NCBI GenBank assembly: GCA_019744775.1
Contig: JAIETZ010000002.1
Coordinates: 372,001-436,000 of the forward strand
Direction of reading: 5' to 3'
From: Candidatus Obscuribacterales bacterium
Lineage (GTDB): Bacteria; Cyanobacteriota; Vampirovibrionia; Obscuribacterales; Obscuribacteraceae
Length of the DNA stretch: 64,000 nucleotides
The notes under the pieces are model-generated. The model was not told the origin of the DNA. It was given only the letters and a program-made list of their open reading frames with translations, and ran no database searches. Shown one piece after another: positions 7,602-16,541 of the stretch (its first letter is position 1; each line of letters opens with the position of its first letter). A program made the translations under genes and the position numbers.

Positions 7602-9659
7602 TTAGTCGGAGAGCATATCCTTGAATGCAGCTTCGTCTATTACCGTTATACCCAATTCCTCGGCGCGTGCCAATTTTGAGCCTGGGTTGGCTCCAACAAG
7701 CACAAAGCTTGTCTTTTTCGAGACTGATGAGGCTGTTTTTCCGCCATTTATCTTAATTAAACGCTCAATGGTGTCCCGGTCGTCCGACAGGGTGCCTGTT
7801 ATTACAAACGTTTGCCCCTCTAACCTGTTGCTTAATTTTTGTCTTTCAGAGGCATTGCCTTCCATTTTGACGCCGGCTGCCTTTAGCCGTTTGATTAAAT
7901 TCCGGCTGGCATCTTGTGCAAAATAATGGACAATTGCCTCACCGATTTTTTGTCCGATGCCTTCCGTTTGAGCCAAATCTTCAACCGTGGCGGAAGTCAA
8001 TTCGTCAATGGAAATAAATCGCTCAGCCAATAATTCGGCAACTGAGGCTCCAACGTGGGGTATACCTAGTGAATAAACAAAACTGGCGAATGGTCTTGTT
8101 TTAGAAGCCTCAATGTTTGTTAAAACGGTAAGCACATTTTTCTTAACAGCACCTTCCTTGGTGAGCATCGACTCAACTGAGGAAAGTTTCTTTTCGTTGA
8201 GATAGTAAAGATCCGCAGGATCGCCTATGAGCTCAGACTCAAGCAATTGCTCCACTAAAGATTCGCCCATGCCTTCGATATCCATGGCGTCACGACTGAC
8301 AAAATGCTCAATGCGGCGTCTGCGTTGAGCCGGACAAGCAAAGCCATTCGGACAGCGAATTACAACTTCGCCTTCTGTTTTCACAAGTTTTGTGTGACAA
8401 ACTGGACACTTAGTTGGATAAATAACTTCAACGGCCGTCGTTGGTCTTTTATTCAAGCGCACGGAAATAATTTCAGGAATAATATCGCCGGCCTTGCGCA
8501 CGACAATGGTGTCACCTTCGCGAACATCAAGTCGTTTTATCTGATCGTAGTTATGCAAAGAAGCCCGCTTAACAGTTGTGCCGGCCAATTGCACCGGCTT
8601 CAAATTTGCAACTGGGGTAACTGCACCGGTACGTCCCACTTCGTAGGAGATTTCTTCAATAACAGTATCTGCTTCTTCCGGCGGATATTTGAAGGCAACG
8701 GCCCAACGAGGGCTGTGCGATGTTGCTCCCAATTGATTCCAAAGACGGCGGTCATCGAGTTTTACAACGACTCCGTCAGTTTGATAATCAAGTTGATGAC
8801 GTCGTTCATGCCAGTACCGACAAAATTCCTTAACGCCGTCAATGCCTTTTACTCTCTTTCTATTCTTGTTGACAGGCAATCCATACGCGGCAAGCATTTC
8901 GAGCGATTCTTCATGACTTTGCGGCTCTTTCAATGTCTTATCCGTGACATAGGCAAAATATGTCCACAGGGAAAGCTTGCGCTTTGCAGTCACGCGTGGA
9001 TTCTTTTGACGCAAGGAACCTGCGGCGGCATTTCTCGGATTGGCAAAAGTGGCATCACCTGTTTCTTCCAACTGCTTGTTCAACGCGGCAAATCCTGACA
9101 CAGGCATATAAACTTCACCGCGCACTTCAAGCATATCCGGAATGGGGAAATCTTTTGTTGCCGAAAGAGACTGCGGCAAGTCGGCAATTGTCTTCAAATT
9201 GAGAGTAACGTCTTCGCCGACTTCACCATTGCCCCTAGTAGCACCATCGACAAATTTGCCTTTCTTGTAAGTCAATCCAATAGATAGTCCGTCAATTTTT
9301 AGTTCACAGACATAGGCAAGAGAATCCGCATGTTTGGGATCTAAATCCAGACCCTTAACAATGCGCTCCTGCCATTTATCCAATTCCTCAAAGGACATGG
9401 CATTAGCCAGGCTCATCATCGGCACACGATGCTTTACTTCACCAAATTCTGTGCTGGGGGCACCAGCCACCTTTTGGGTCGGGCTATCCGGAGTCGAAAG
9501 CTCCGGAAACTTTTGCTCAAGATTTTGCAGCTCTCGAAAAATCTGGTCAAATTGCCCGTCGCTAATTTCAGGCTTATCGAGCACGTAATAACAAAAGTTA
9601 TAGTGCTCGATTTGACGCTTCAATTCATCAACGCGCTCGCGTGCTTGATTTAAGTTCAT
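7602..9659 (-). CDS. ligA: NAD+-dependent DNA ligase LigA
   Basis: Full-length LigA (685 residues) that seals nicks in replication and repair using NAD+. The adenylation domain has the nucleophilic lysine Lys121 in ELKIDG. It is followed by an OB fold, the four-cysteine zinc finger (CPVC, then IRCPNGFACPAQ), helix-hairpin-helix repeats (ESLVEQLLESELIG, AQTEGIGQKIGEAI) and a C-terminal BRCT domain beginning near GQTFVITGTL. All core elements are intact. It starts 10 bp after the thiolase stop on the same strand, an arrangement with no evident functional logic. Confidence 0.98.
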   Translation of the reverse strand: MNLNQARERVDELKRQIEHYNFCYYVLDKPEISDGQFDQIFRELQNLEQKFPELSTPDSPTQKVAGAPSTEFGEVKHRVPMMSLANAMSFEELDKWQERIVKGLDLDPKHADSLAYVCELKIDGLSIGLTYKKGKFVDGATRGNGEVGEDVTLNLKTIADLPQSLSATKDFPIPDMLEVRGEVYMPVSGFAALNKQLEETGDATFANPRNAAAGSLRQKNPRVTAKRKLSLWTYFAYVTDKTLKEPQSHEESLEMLAAYGLPVNKNRKRVKGIDGVKEFCRYWHERRHQLDYQTDGVVVKLDDRRLWNQLGATSHSPRWAVAFKYPPEEADTVIEEISYEVGRTGAVTPVANLKPVQLAGTTVKRASLHNYDQIKRLDVREGDTIVVRKAGDIIPEIISVRLNKRPTTAVEVIYPTKCPVCHTKLVKTEGEVVIRCPNGFACPAQRRRRIEHFVSRDAMDIEGMGESLVEQLLESELIGDPADLYYLNEKKLSSVESMLTKEGAVKKNVLTVLTNIEASKTRPFASFVYSLGIPHVGASVAELLAERFISIDELTSATVEDLAQTEGIGQKIGEAIVHYFAQDASRNLIKRLKAAGVKMEGNASERQKLSNRLEGQTFVITGTLSDDRDTIERLIKINGGKTASSVSKKTSFVLVGANPGSKLARAEELGITVIDEAAFKDMLSD

Positions 9660-9669
9660 GGACGAGGTT

Positions 9670-10866
9670 TTAGTTAAGTCCTTCTCTTGAAAGAATTACG
9701 CAGTCACCTTGTGCGGTACCGGAGCAAATGGCCGCAGCACCCAATTTGGAACCGCGACGCTCCATTTCACGAGCCAGAGTCAAAAGAATCCTGGCACCGG
9801 AAGCACCGATTGGATGACCCAAAGCAATTGCTCCGCCATTCACGTTGACTTTGGATTCGTCGATGCCGAGCATCTTCATTGATGTCAGAGCAACGGAAGC
9901 AAACGCCTCATTTATTTCAACCAAGTCGAGATCAGACGCCTTCAGTCCGGCTTTATCAAGCGCTTTCTTGGTAGATAGAGCGGGCACTGTAGCCAGATAA
10001 GGAACATCTTGACCGATGGAGGCGTGGCTGACGATTTTAGCAATTGGTTTGAGTCCCAATTCTTTCGCTTTGTCGTGACTCATGATCAAAAGAACAGCAG
10101 CACCGTCATTGATACCAGGGGCATTGCCGGCGGTAACTGATCCGTCTTTCGTGAAGACCGGCTTCAATTTTTCCAGCGCTTCAATTGTGGTATCAGCACG
10201 CGGACCCTCATCATTCTCAATGGTCTTTGTCTGCCCTTTGCCGGCAGGCACCGACACAGGCAGAATTTCCTTGGCAAAAACGCCACCTTGAACAGCCTTG
10301 ACTGCAAGTTGGTGACTGCGCAAAGCCCACGCATCTTGTTCCTTGCGCGACACTTTCAATTCGTCGGCAACATTGGCACCATGCACAGCCATGTGCACGG
10401 AAGCAACGGGACATTCCAATCCGTCAGCGAGCATGGCGTCTTTGAAATTAACATGCCCCATACGTTTGCCGAATCGCGCAGCATTTGCTTCAACAATATA
10501 AGGAGCTTGGCTCATGGACTCCATGCCACCAGCAACAATAATTTCACCGTCTCCGGCACGAATGCGCAAATCACCTATTGTTACAGCGCGCATACCAGAG
10601 GCGCAAACTTTGTTGACCGTCGTTGATTCACAAGTATTGGGCAGACCAGCTTTCAAAAGAGCTTGTCTTGATGGAATTTGTCCACAACCGGCTTGCACAA
10701 CTTGACCAAGGATAACTTCGTCGACTTGCTCGCCTTTTATTTTGTTGCGTTCCAAAATAGCCTTGATAAGCGGATGTGCGAGATCAACAGCCGATACCGA
10801 ACTCAATGCTCCACCCAATTTTCCAAATGGTGTACGCAAACCATCGACAATTACAGTCTCAACCAT
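9670..10866 (-). CDS. Acetyl-CoA C-acetyltransferase (thiolase)
   Basis: Protein of 398 residues, the standard length for biosynthetic or degradative thiolase. The acylated cysteine is Cys88 in VNKVCASGM. The histidine motif GHPIGASGARIL and the second cysteine region AAICSGTAQGDC are present near the C-terminus, as is NEAFASVAL. It joins two acetyl-CoA or cleaves 3-ketoacyl-CoA and may work with the crotonases at 145-2710, though they are not in the same operon. GAGG precedes the ATG by 9 nt. The final residues read GTAQGDC where many thiolases have GGGQG. Confidence 0.93.
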   Translation of the reverse strand: MVETVIVDGLRTPFGKLGGALSSVSAVDLAHPLIKAILERNKIKGEQVDEVILGQVVQAGCGQIPSRQALLKAGLPNTCESTTVNKVCASGMRAVTIGDLRIRAGDGEIIVAGGMESMSQAPYIVEANAARFGKRMGHVNFKDAMLADGLECPVASVHMAVHGANVADELKVSRKEQDAWALRSHQLAVKAVQGGVFAKEILPVSVPAGKGQTKTIENDEGPRADTTIEALEKLKPVFTKDGSVTAGNAPGINDGAAVLLIMSHDKAKELGLKPIAKIVSHASIGQDVPYLATVPALSTKKALDKAGLKASDLDLVEINEAFASVALTSMKMLGIDESKVNVNGGAIALGHPIGASGARILLTLAREMERRGSKLGAAAICSGTAQGDCVILSREGLN

Positions 10867-10896
10867 GATTCAAAACCTCAATAGAATCCTATGACG

Positions 10897-10926
10897 CTTC
10901 GCGTTGCCAACATGGCAAACCCGAAG
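10897..10926 (-). promoter_or_regulatory. Stem-loop in the thiolase leader
   Basis: An imperfect inverted repeat, CTTCGcGTTGCCA / TGGCAAacCCGAAG with a 3-nt loop, lies about 30 bp upstream of the thiolase ATG in the 202-bp divergent gap (10867-11068) towards the RDD gene. It could be an operator or an mRNA hairpin. The rest of the gap is AT-rich (TTTAATTTCTTTTATTTAG) and probably holds both promoters; no clear -35/-10 pair stands out. Confidence 0.4.
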
Positions 10927-11068
10927 CAACAACACGTTTATCCTACCGCCATTAGGATTTTCCTGCTTTACTTGAGGTTCTCTTTCCAGCTCATTTAATT
11001 TCTTTTATTTAGTCCTTGATTTATGATAGTCAGTAGGTCTCGCGTCATCGGCAAGCGAAGGAATTCGG

Positions 11069-11629
11069 ATGAACTCATCATTTCCCCAGGGCAACCAACC
11101 TGCGCCCGACTCAAACGCGGCTCCCCAAATAGACTCAGGCAGGCGCGTTGTCGCCCTGGTTATAGATGTCGCCGCCAGCTACCTTTTGGGAATAGTCCTT
11201 TCCTTAGTCCCTTTTATCAGCCAGTTCCTGCCGTCCCAGGCAGTAATGATTGTCTTCTTGTTAGTTCGGGATGCTCTTTTTGAAGGGCGCGGAATCGGCA
11301 AAAACTTGATGGGCTTACGCGTGGTCGATGCCGCCACGGGTAGAAGTCCGACTATTTTGCAGTCAGTACAAAGAAACCTCATATTTTTTGCGCCATATGT
11401 TGTCCTCTACATGATGGGCATTGTTTTGCGCTTCGTGCCCATCCCTTGGCTTAACCAGGGCATTTTGGACATAGTAAACCTCGTGGGTATGGTTTACGTG
11501 GCAATTGTCATCCCAATTGAGGGATGGCGCGTCTGGCACAGCGAAGACGGCCAACGCATAGGCGATGAAATAGCCGGGACAAAGCTTGTCGAATCCAATA
11601 TGGACTTCTCCAATGCGATGCCGCGCTAA
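11069..11629 (+). CDS. RDD family membrane protein
   Basis: Protein of 186 residues. The RDD signature arginine and aspartates are in SGRRVVALVIDVAASYLLG and VRDALFEGRGIGKNLMGLRVVD. About three to four membrane segments are present (LLGIVLSLVPFI, AVMIVFLLV, FFAPYVVLYMMGIVL, GMVYVAIVIP). AAGGA lies 8 nt before the ATG. RDD proteins are small integral membrane proteins, and some act as transporters or Na+/H+ antiporters; the role here is unknown. The C-terminus (DGQRIGDEIAGTKLV) is typical. Confidence 0.85.
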   Translation: MNSSFPQGNQPAPDSNAAPQIDSGRRVVALVIDVAASYLLGIVLSLVPFISQFLPSQAVMIVFLLVRDALFEGRGIGKNLMGLRVVDAATGRSPTILQSVQRNLIFFAPYVVLYMMGIVLRFVPIPWLNQGILDIVNLVGMVYVAIVIPIEGWRVWHSEDGQRIGDEIAGTKLVESNMDFSNAMPR

Positions 11630-11663
11630 CAAATTGGAATCTTCTAACGTCTCTAAATCGTTG

Positions 11664-11767
11664 ACGAAGCTCAGCGGAGCGCAGGATTGCGACAGAGCAA
11701 TCCAGAGCGAGAGCGCGGATAAGCCGAATGGCTAGCGAAGGCGCAGTGAAACGCAGCCGGAGCGTTA
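11664..11767 (+). repeat. Dispersed leader element, copy 2
   Basis: Second copy of the leader family. ACGAAGC (11664-11670) is followed by a perfect hairpin, GGATTGC/GCAATCC with a 6-nt loop (11684-11703), aligned with the TTGC/GCAA hairpin of copy 1. Next come GCTAGCGAAGG (11731-11741) and CCGGAGCGTTA (11757-11767). Exactly 15 nt separate this box from the ATG at 11783; copy 3 has the same 15 nt. A TATAAT hexamer (11768-11773) directly follows the box. Confidence 0.5.
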
Positions 11768-11782
11768 TATAATAGGTCCCTT

Positions 11783-13249
11783 ATGGTGAAAACAGCTTTT
11801 GTCTGGGGCCCAATATCCAGCTTTTCTGGACCGCTCATCTCCTCGTTATTAAACAAGGGATGGCATGTTCACGTTGCTTGCAAGTCGGCGTTCAACCTCT
11901 TGGGTATGTCGCCTTTGGATTTGCCGTCGGCAGCCCAGTCCGCTCTTGAGAAATCATTGGGCGGTCATGAACAATTCCGCACCTTCTCCGAGCGCTTACG
12001 CTTTTTCCCACCAGGCGAAGTCGATAAGAACGTTGACTATGATGCGCTGATTTTTTGCCCCTTGCCACCAAACTTTGACGAAGCAAGAGCACCACGCGCA
12101 CCATGGGCTGCCGGTGAACTAGGCAATGTCTGCAAACTTCTGCGGGGCGTACCGGCATTTCTTGTTTCTTCTATCTGGGGCGGTGTACAAAACGATTATG
12201 TCGTGCCGGAAGAAATTGAATTTGCCAGACGCAAACCGCAAAGCCAATGGGAAAACGTTTGCCAGCAATATGAAATCCGTTTGCTCAACGAGATAGGCGG
12301 ATTGGAAACCAATTGGCATTTGATTAGACTGCCGCTTTTGACAGGCACCACTACAACCGGCGCCGTGCAAAATTTCAGCGGTCTCCTGGGCTTTCTTCAG
12401 TCAGTAACCGAAGTTGAACGCCATCCGGAAGCAGGCAAAGTTTTCAAACTCAATTACAATCCTGATTCCACGCTGTGGTTTATGCCTGTTGATTCAGTAG
12501 TACAAATTTTCACGCAAGTGATTGAAGACAGCTATCCACCGCGCATTTTGAATTTGGTGTCACCACAAACATTGCTTAACCAAGAATGGGTTGAGTCCTT
12601 GGGCGGGGCGCTTTGCTATCCCAAAGCGGAAGCCGCGATTGCTGATCCTTATCGCTTGCCGAGCATAATACGTCATCTCTTGCTCGACGAAGTGCAGGTA
12701 ACGACAAGAAATCTTTTTGAATTACTCGGACGCTATCAAATTTCGCCGGCTTCTATTGATCAAAACTATTTCGAGAAACAAATCCACTTTGGAAAAACGC
12801 ACAACTGGGGTCATTCATTCCCGGTTGATAAAAAGCGTCTCGAACCGACATTTTCCGAGGAATTTGCTCATCACTACTTCGAAGAATTCATGCCTATCGC
12901 TTTTGGCTCGGAATTACTCGAAGAAGCAACCAAAGGCGAAATATCAATCGGCTTTATTGTTGACGGACCCAAACAATTAGCGTGGGTTTTGAGATCAACA
13001 AATGGTCGCGCAACTGTTGAACGCTTGGATCACGGCGCCATCCGACCAAAAGTCAGCATACACTTTTCAACAAGCGTGTTGATGCGCCTTATTCTGCAAA
13101 AGACAACACTAGAAAAAGCCATGATGCTGCGCGAAGTGCGCACCGAAGGACCAATGATAGACGCATTGCGAGTAGCATCCGTATTTGGACGCTTCCTCAA
13201 AGAGTACCCATACTACGGCCGCAAAATCGAAGCAGAAAGCTTGCGCTAG
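11783..13249 (+). CDS. Rossmann-fold (SDR/epimerase-like) protein with SCP2-like C-terminus
   Basis: Protein of 488 residues. The N-terminus (VKTAFVWGPISSFSGPLISSLLNKGWHVHVA) resembles an atypical NAD(P)-binding Rossmann start, but the glycine-rich loop is poor. FLVSSIWGGVQNDYVV and WHLIRLPLLTGTTTTGAVQNF resemble the extended short-chain dehydrogenase core, without a clear YxxxK. From about residue 385 the sequence (ISIGFIVDGPKQLAWVLRS, VSIHFSTSVLMRLIL, LREVRTEGPMIDALRVASVF) follows the pattern of a sterol-carrier-protein-2 lipid-binding domain. A lipid-related reductase or carrier is plausible. The function is not established. Confidence 0.65.
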   Translation: MVKTAFVWGPISSFSGPLISSLLNKGWHVHVACKSAFNLLGMSPLDLPSAAQSALEKSLGGHEQFRTFSERLRFFPPGEVDKNVDYDALIFCPLPPNFDEARAPRAPWAAGELGNVCKLLRGVPAFLVSSIWGGVQNDYVVPEEIEFARRKPQSQWENVCQQYEIRLLNEIGGLETNWHLIRLPLLTGTTTTGAVQNFSGLLGFLQSVTEVERHPEAGKVFKLNYNPDSTLWFMPVDSVVQIFTQVIEDSYPPRILNLVSPQTLLNQEWVESLGGALCYPKAEAAIADPYRLPSIIRHLLLDEVQVTTRNLFELLGRYQISPASIDQNYFEKQIHFGKTHNWGHSFPVDKKRLEPTFSEEFAHHYFEEFMPIAFGSELLEEATKGEISIGFIVDGPKQLAWVLRSTNGRATVERLDHGAIRPKVSIHFSTSVLMRLILQKTTLEKAMMLREVRTEGPMIDALRVASVFGRFLKEYPYYGRKIEAESLR

Positions 13250-13272
13250 ATCCTCGCACTGGCCGCTCGTAG

Positions 13273-13291
13273 GGGCGCATTGCATGCGCCC
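13273..13291 (+). repeat. Stop-codon palindrome GGGCGCATTGCATGCGCCC
   Basis: Perfect 7-bp stem GGGCGCA/TGCGCCC with loop TTGCA, 23 bp after the stop at 13249 and 10 bp before the convergent ribH stop. The identical 19-mer occurs at 45838-45856. Its position between convergent genes suggests a bidirectional terminator or a REP-type element. No U-tract follows. Confidence 0.75.
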
Positions 13292-13301
13292 GTGCATGGA
13301 C

Positions 13302-13787
13302 TTATCTAGCACCAACCGGCGTACGAATAGCCTTCAGCAAATTGATCATTTCAATAGCCGTCATTGCAGCATCAGCGCCTTTGTTGCCGGCTTTGGTGCC
13401 TGCTCTTTCCACAGCTTGTTCGATGGTGTCTGTCGTCAACACGCCAAAGATGGTCGGCACAGACGATTCCAGTCCAACTTGTCCGATACCCTTTGCTGCT
13501 TCACCAGCAACATAATCAAAGTGCGGTGTTGCCCCGCGAATTACACAACCCAAACAAATTACCGCATCGTATCTACCGGAAAACGCTGCTTGTTTGGCAA
13601 CCAATGGAATTTCGTAAGCACCCGGACACCACATGATTTCAATAGACGCTTCATCAGCACCGTGGCGCTTTAATGTATCAATACAAGCACCTAAAAGTTT
13701 GCTGGTGATGAACTCGTTAAAACGACTTATGACAATTGCGTAGCGTTGTCCTTCTGCAATTAGGTTGCCCGAATATTCCTTAGCCAC
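13302..13787 (-). CDS. ribH: 6,7-dimethyl-8-ribityllumazine synthase
   Basis: Lumazine synthase of 161 residues. It condenses 5-amino-6-ribitylaminouracil with dihydroxybutanone phosphate in the penultimate step of riboflavin synthesis. Motifs are [10 protein letters not shown] near the N-terminus, [13 protein letters not shown], and [21 protein letters not shown] containing the catalytic histidine. The GTG start has AAGGAG 8 nt upstream. It directly follows ribBA in the ribE-ribBA-ribH operon. Confidence 0.97.
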   Translation of the reverse strand: MAKEYSGNLIAEGQRYAIVISRFNEFITSKLLGACIDTLKRHGADEASIEIMWCPGAYEIPLVAKQAAFSGRYDAVICLGCVIRGATPHFDYVAGEAAKGIGQVGLESSVPTIFGVLTTDTIEQAVERAGTKAGNKGADAAMTAIEMINLLKAIRTPVGAR

Positions 13788-13789
13788 AG

Positions 13790-15130
13790 TTATTTCTCCT
13801 TGTTTTGAGCTTGCGTATGAGCATCAAGCCCTTCCAGCCAGTGCCCCATTTTTTCCTTTTTGGTCAGCAAATAATTGATGTTGTGACTATTGCACGCTGC
13901 CGGCATAGCCACTCTTCCAGTAATTTGCAAACCATAACCTTCAAGTCCGACAATTTTGCGTGGATTGTTTGTAATGATACGCACTGATGATAATCCGAGA
14001 TCGTACATCATCTGCGCACCGACACCGTAATCACGCAAGTCAGGTTTAAAACCTAATGATTCATTTGCTTGAATGGTGTCCTGTCCTTGATCTTGGAGAG
14101 CATACGCTTTGATTTTGTTGATCAAGCCGATGCCTCTACCTTCCTGACGCAGGTAAACCAAAACACCCTCTTCTTCTGTGGCAATCATTGCCATGGCCGC
14201 TTCCAATTGAGGCCCGCAATCACAGCGCAAGCTGGCGAAGACATCACCTGTAAGACACTCGCTATGCACTCGCACCAGAACGTCTTTTTTGCCTGCAACA
14301 TTACCTTTTACAAAGGCAATGTGACCTCGCCCGTCCAATTGGTTGCGATAAGCGTACATCTTAAATTGACCATAAGCAGATGGAAATTCCGCTTCCGCTT
14401 CACGCACAACAAAACGCTCACGCTCCAGGCGATAGGCAATTAACTGAGCAATGTTGATTACCTTTAGATTATTGCGCTCGGCAAACTCAAACAACTGCGG
14501 CACGCGCGACATGCTGCCGTCATCATTGATTATTTCGCAGATAACACCAGCGGGCTTAAGTCCGGCCATGCGCGCTAGGTCAACAGCAGCTTCTGTGTGT
14601 CCGGCGCGCTTCAATACACCGCCTTCTTTTGCAATGAGCGGAGAAATGTGTCCTGGTCGTCTTAAATCAGACGGCACAGACGCATCATCAACGGCAACAC
14701 GAATTGTCGTCGCTCTATCAAAAGCGCTTATGCCTGTGGTGACACCGTATTTAGTATCGGCATCGATTGTCACAGTGAAAGCAGTACCCTGACTTTCGGT
14801 ATTGCGCTCAACCATCATGCCTAATTGCATCGCATCGGCTCGTTCTTGAGTAAGAGCCAAACACACCCAGCCACGAGCTTTGGTGATCATGAAGTTGATC
14901 ATCTCAGGCGTGCACAGCTCTGCTGCACAAATCAAATCGCCTTCATTCTCGCGACCTTCGTCGTCGGCAACTACAACCATGCGTCCGGCTTTGATATCAG
15001 CAATTGCTTCTTCAACTGTACTGAATCGTGACTGCAAGTTATTATCGGCCAATACGTTAGCGGCTTTTTTAGCTATAGATGCGGGGTTGAAATCAAGCAT
15101 GAGTTTGAATCCGTGTTTAAGTGTAACCAT
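13790..15130 (-). CDS. ribBA: Bifunctional DHBP synthase / GTP cyclohydrolase II
   Basis: Protein of 446 residues supplying both riboflavin precursors. The N-terminal half (from [19 protein letters not shown]) is 3,4-dihydroxy-2-butanone-4-phosphate synthase, with [11 protein letters not shown] and [14 protein letters not shown]. The C-terminal half is GTP cyclohydrolase II, with the zinc cysteines in [17 protein letters not shown] and [11 protein letters not shown]. The ATG at 15130 overlaps ribE by 14 bp; an internal ATG at 15100 would remove ten residues and is also possible. No ribD is in the window. Confidence 0.97.
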   Translation of the reverse strand: MVTLKHGFKLMLDFNPASIAKKAANVLADNNLQSRFSTVEEAIADIKAGRMVVVADDEGRENEGDLICAAELCTPEMINFMITKARGWVCLALTQERADAMQLGMMVERNTESQGTAFTVTIDADTKYGVTTGISAFDRATTIRVAVDDASVPSDLRRPGHISPLIAKEGGVLKRAGHTEAAVDLARMAGLKPAGVICEIINDDGSMSRVPQLFEFAERNNLKVINIAQLIAYRLERERFVVREAEAEFPSAYGQFKMYAYRNQLDGRGHIAFVKGNVAGKKDVLVRVHSECLTGDVFASLRCDCGPQLEAAMAMIATEEEGVLVYLRQEGRGIGLINKIKAYALQDQGQDTIQANESLGFKPDLRDYGVGAQMMYDLGLSSVRIITNNPRKIVGLEGYGLQITGRVAMPAACNSHNINYLLTKKEKMGHWLEGLDAHTQAQNKEK

Positions 15131-15788
15131 GTTCAGAAAGGACCGCTAGATCCAATCCGGTTTTATTGCCGACTTTTAAAGGTTGAGCAATATGAGGCTG
15201 CAACCAATTAGCAGCGTATTTAGCAATGAGATCTATTTCGATGTTCACCTTATCTCCCACTTGCAATTTGCCGAGTATTGTTACTTCAAGTGTGTGAGGA
15301 ATCAGCATGACGCTAAAAACAAATCCGTTGTCCATGTTGCAAGCAAATACCGTAAGGCTAACACCGTCGATGGCAACTGAGCCCTTCTCGATAAAGTATG
15401 GTCTGTGCGCATCATCGAGTGCAAACGTGATGATGTTGGTGATGCCTTCTTTCTTGATGGAGACTACCTTGGCCAATGTGTCGACGTGACCACTTACCAA
15501 ATGTCCGCCTAATCGATCAGACAACTTGAGGGCTCTCTCTAAGTTGACCTTATCGCCTTGCTTCAAATCACCAAGCTTTGTCTTGCGCAGAGTCTCCTGA
15601 CCGACTTCGACTTCAAACCATTGCTTGTCCTCTAAGACAGAGGTCAGGCAAGTACCGGTAACGCTCACCGAATCGCCCCTTTTGAGGTCAGTTGTAACCT
15701 TAGCCGCCCCTATCCGGAAGCGCTTGCCCTCGCCGGAGCCTGCTACGGCAACAATCGTGCCTACTTCTTCTACAATGCCCGAAAACAT
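15117..15788 (-). CDS. ribE: Riboflavin synthase, alpha subunit
   Basis: Protein of 223 residues that dismutates two lumazines to riboflavin. It starts with the canonical MFSGIVEEVGTI and consists of two tandem lumazine-binding barrels: DSVSVTGTCLTS with GHLVSGHVDT, then GSVAIDGVSLTVF with IPHTLEVTIL. First gene of the riboflavin operon. Its leader contains copy 3 of the dispersed leader element, and I could not find the conserved core of an FMN riboswitch in it. Confidence 0.97.
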   Translation of the reverse strand: MFSGIVEEVGTIVAVAGSGEGKRFRIGAAKVTTDLKRGDSVSVTGTCLTSVLEDKQWFEVEVGQETLRKTKLGDLKQGDKVNLERALKLSDRLGGHLVSGHVDTLAKVVSIKKEGITNIITFALDDAHRPYFIEKGSVAIDGVSLTVFACNMDNGFVFSVMLIPHTLEVTILGKLQVGDKVNIEIDLIAKYAANWLQPHIAQPLKVGNKTGLDLAVLSEHGYT

Positions 15789-15803
15789 GGCTAGTCTCTT
15801 TTG

Positions 15804-15930
15804 TAACGCTCCGGTTTCGGCTTTGCCTCCACCTTCGCTTGCCTGCCGGCATCCCCGCTTCGTTCGGCTGCGACCGCTTCACCAGCGCTCTTGCCTCACT
15901 TCGTGTGTCTGCTTTCGGCTCCTCTTCTCT
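15804..15930 (-). repeat. Dispersed leader element, copy 3 (ribE leader)
   Basis: Read on the minus strand, this non-coding stretch contains GCAGCCGAACGAAGCGG, TGCCGGCAGGCAAGCGAAGG and the terminal box CCGGAGCGTTA (complement of 15804-15814). Exactly 15 nt separate the box from the ribE ATG, as in copy 2. It occupies most of the 201-bp gap between ribE and the secretion-like cluster. The TTGC/GCAA hairpin of copies 1 and 2 is not evident. Confidence 0.45.
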
Positions 15931-15989
15931 AATATCGGAGCAATTGTACCGGTTTTTAAGAGGAAATACCTTGAAAACTTCTCTTTAAT

Positions 15990-16541
15990 TTATCTCTCTT
16001 TAATATCGGCGACCACATGCTCGCCAGTGGCGCTTTTGACGCCGATAAGCAGCTTCAGGTTAAAAGGCTGCGGACCAGAAGGACCAGACTCATCGGCCGA
16101 ATTGACAGCTACCTCGCCCTTTACGGTAACGGGAACGAGTCCGTTTTCATCGGGATCTCCGGCACTGACATCAGCTATGTGAACAGCTGCAACTTGCCGG
16201 CGAGCCTTTAGTCCCTCCAAGGTCGCAGCCATCTCTAGATTGTCTTTGGGCAAGTCGCCGTTGGACTGCATCTTCTTAACTACCTGGCTGCCCAGCTCGC
16301 CACCTAATAGTTTTTTGGTGTTGTCTTCATAGTTGATATAACTCGAGTCGACCAGATGTGTCGCTACCTGATAAACAAACTGCTCAATAGTTTGCTTGTT
16401 ACCTTCAGGACCCTCTACTTTCGGATTCGGTCTAGTGGCAATAAGCAGCACGTTAAAGAACAAGCTGACGCCTAAAGCTATTGGCACACCCCACTTCTTT
16501 GCCAGCTCTTTTGGATCAATTGTCTTAATGCGCCAGTACAC
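15990..16541 (-). CDS. VirB8/TraE-like bitopic membrane protein (putative)
   Basis: Protein of 183 residues. A short cytoplasmic N-terminus and a single helix (VPIALGVSLFFNVLLIAT) precede an extracytoplasmic alpha/beta domain. This domain contains EQFVYQVATHLVDSSYINYEDN, an exposed helical part and a beta-rich end (VPVTVKGEVAV, FNLKLLIGVKS). The layout of one helix plus an NTF2-like periplasmic domain fits VirB8/TraE of type IV secretion systems. The GTG start overlaps the preceding stop by one base (TAGTG). Last gene of the minus-strand cluster. The assignment rests on architecture and neighbours. Confidence 0.5.
   Translation of the reverse strand: MYWRIKTIDPKELAKKWGVPIALGVSLFFNVLLIATRPNPKVEGPEGNKQTIEQFVYQVATHLVDSSYINYEDNTKKLLGGELGSQVVKKMQSNGDLPKDNLEMAATLEGLKARRQVAAVHIADVSAGDPDENGLVPVTVKGEVAVNSADESGPSGPQPFNLKLLIGVKSATGEHVVADIKER

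Noticed and set aside
8304-9098. 264-residue plus-strand frame inside ligA
   Set aside because: Antisense to an intact conserved ligA gene and has no recognisable domain.
15789-15989. FMN riboswitch upstream of ribE
   Set aside because: The conserved FMN aptamer core could not be found; the space is filled by the dispersed leader element.
15625-16182. 185-residue plus-strand frame between ribE and the secretion cluster
   Set aside because: Overlaps the conserved ribE and the VirB8-like gene on the other strand; composition is not protein-like.
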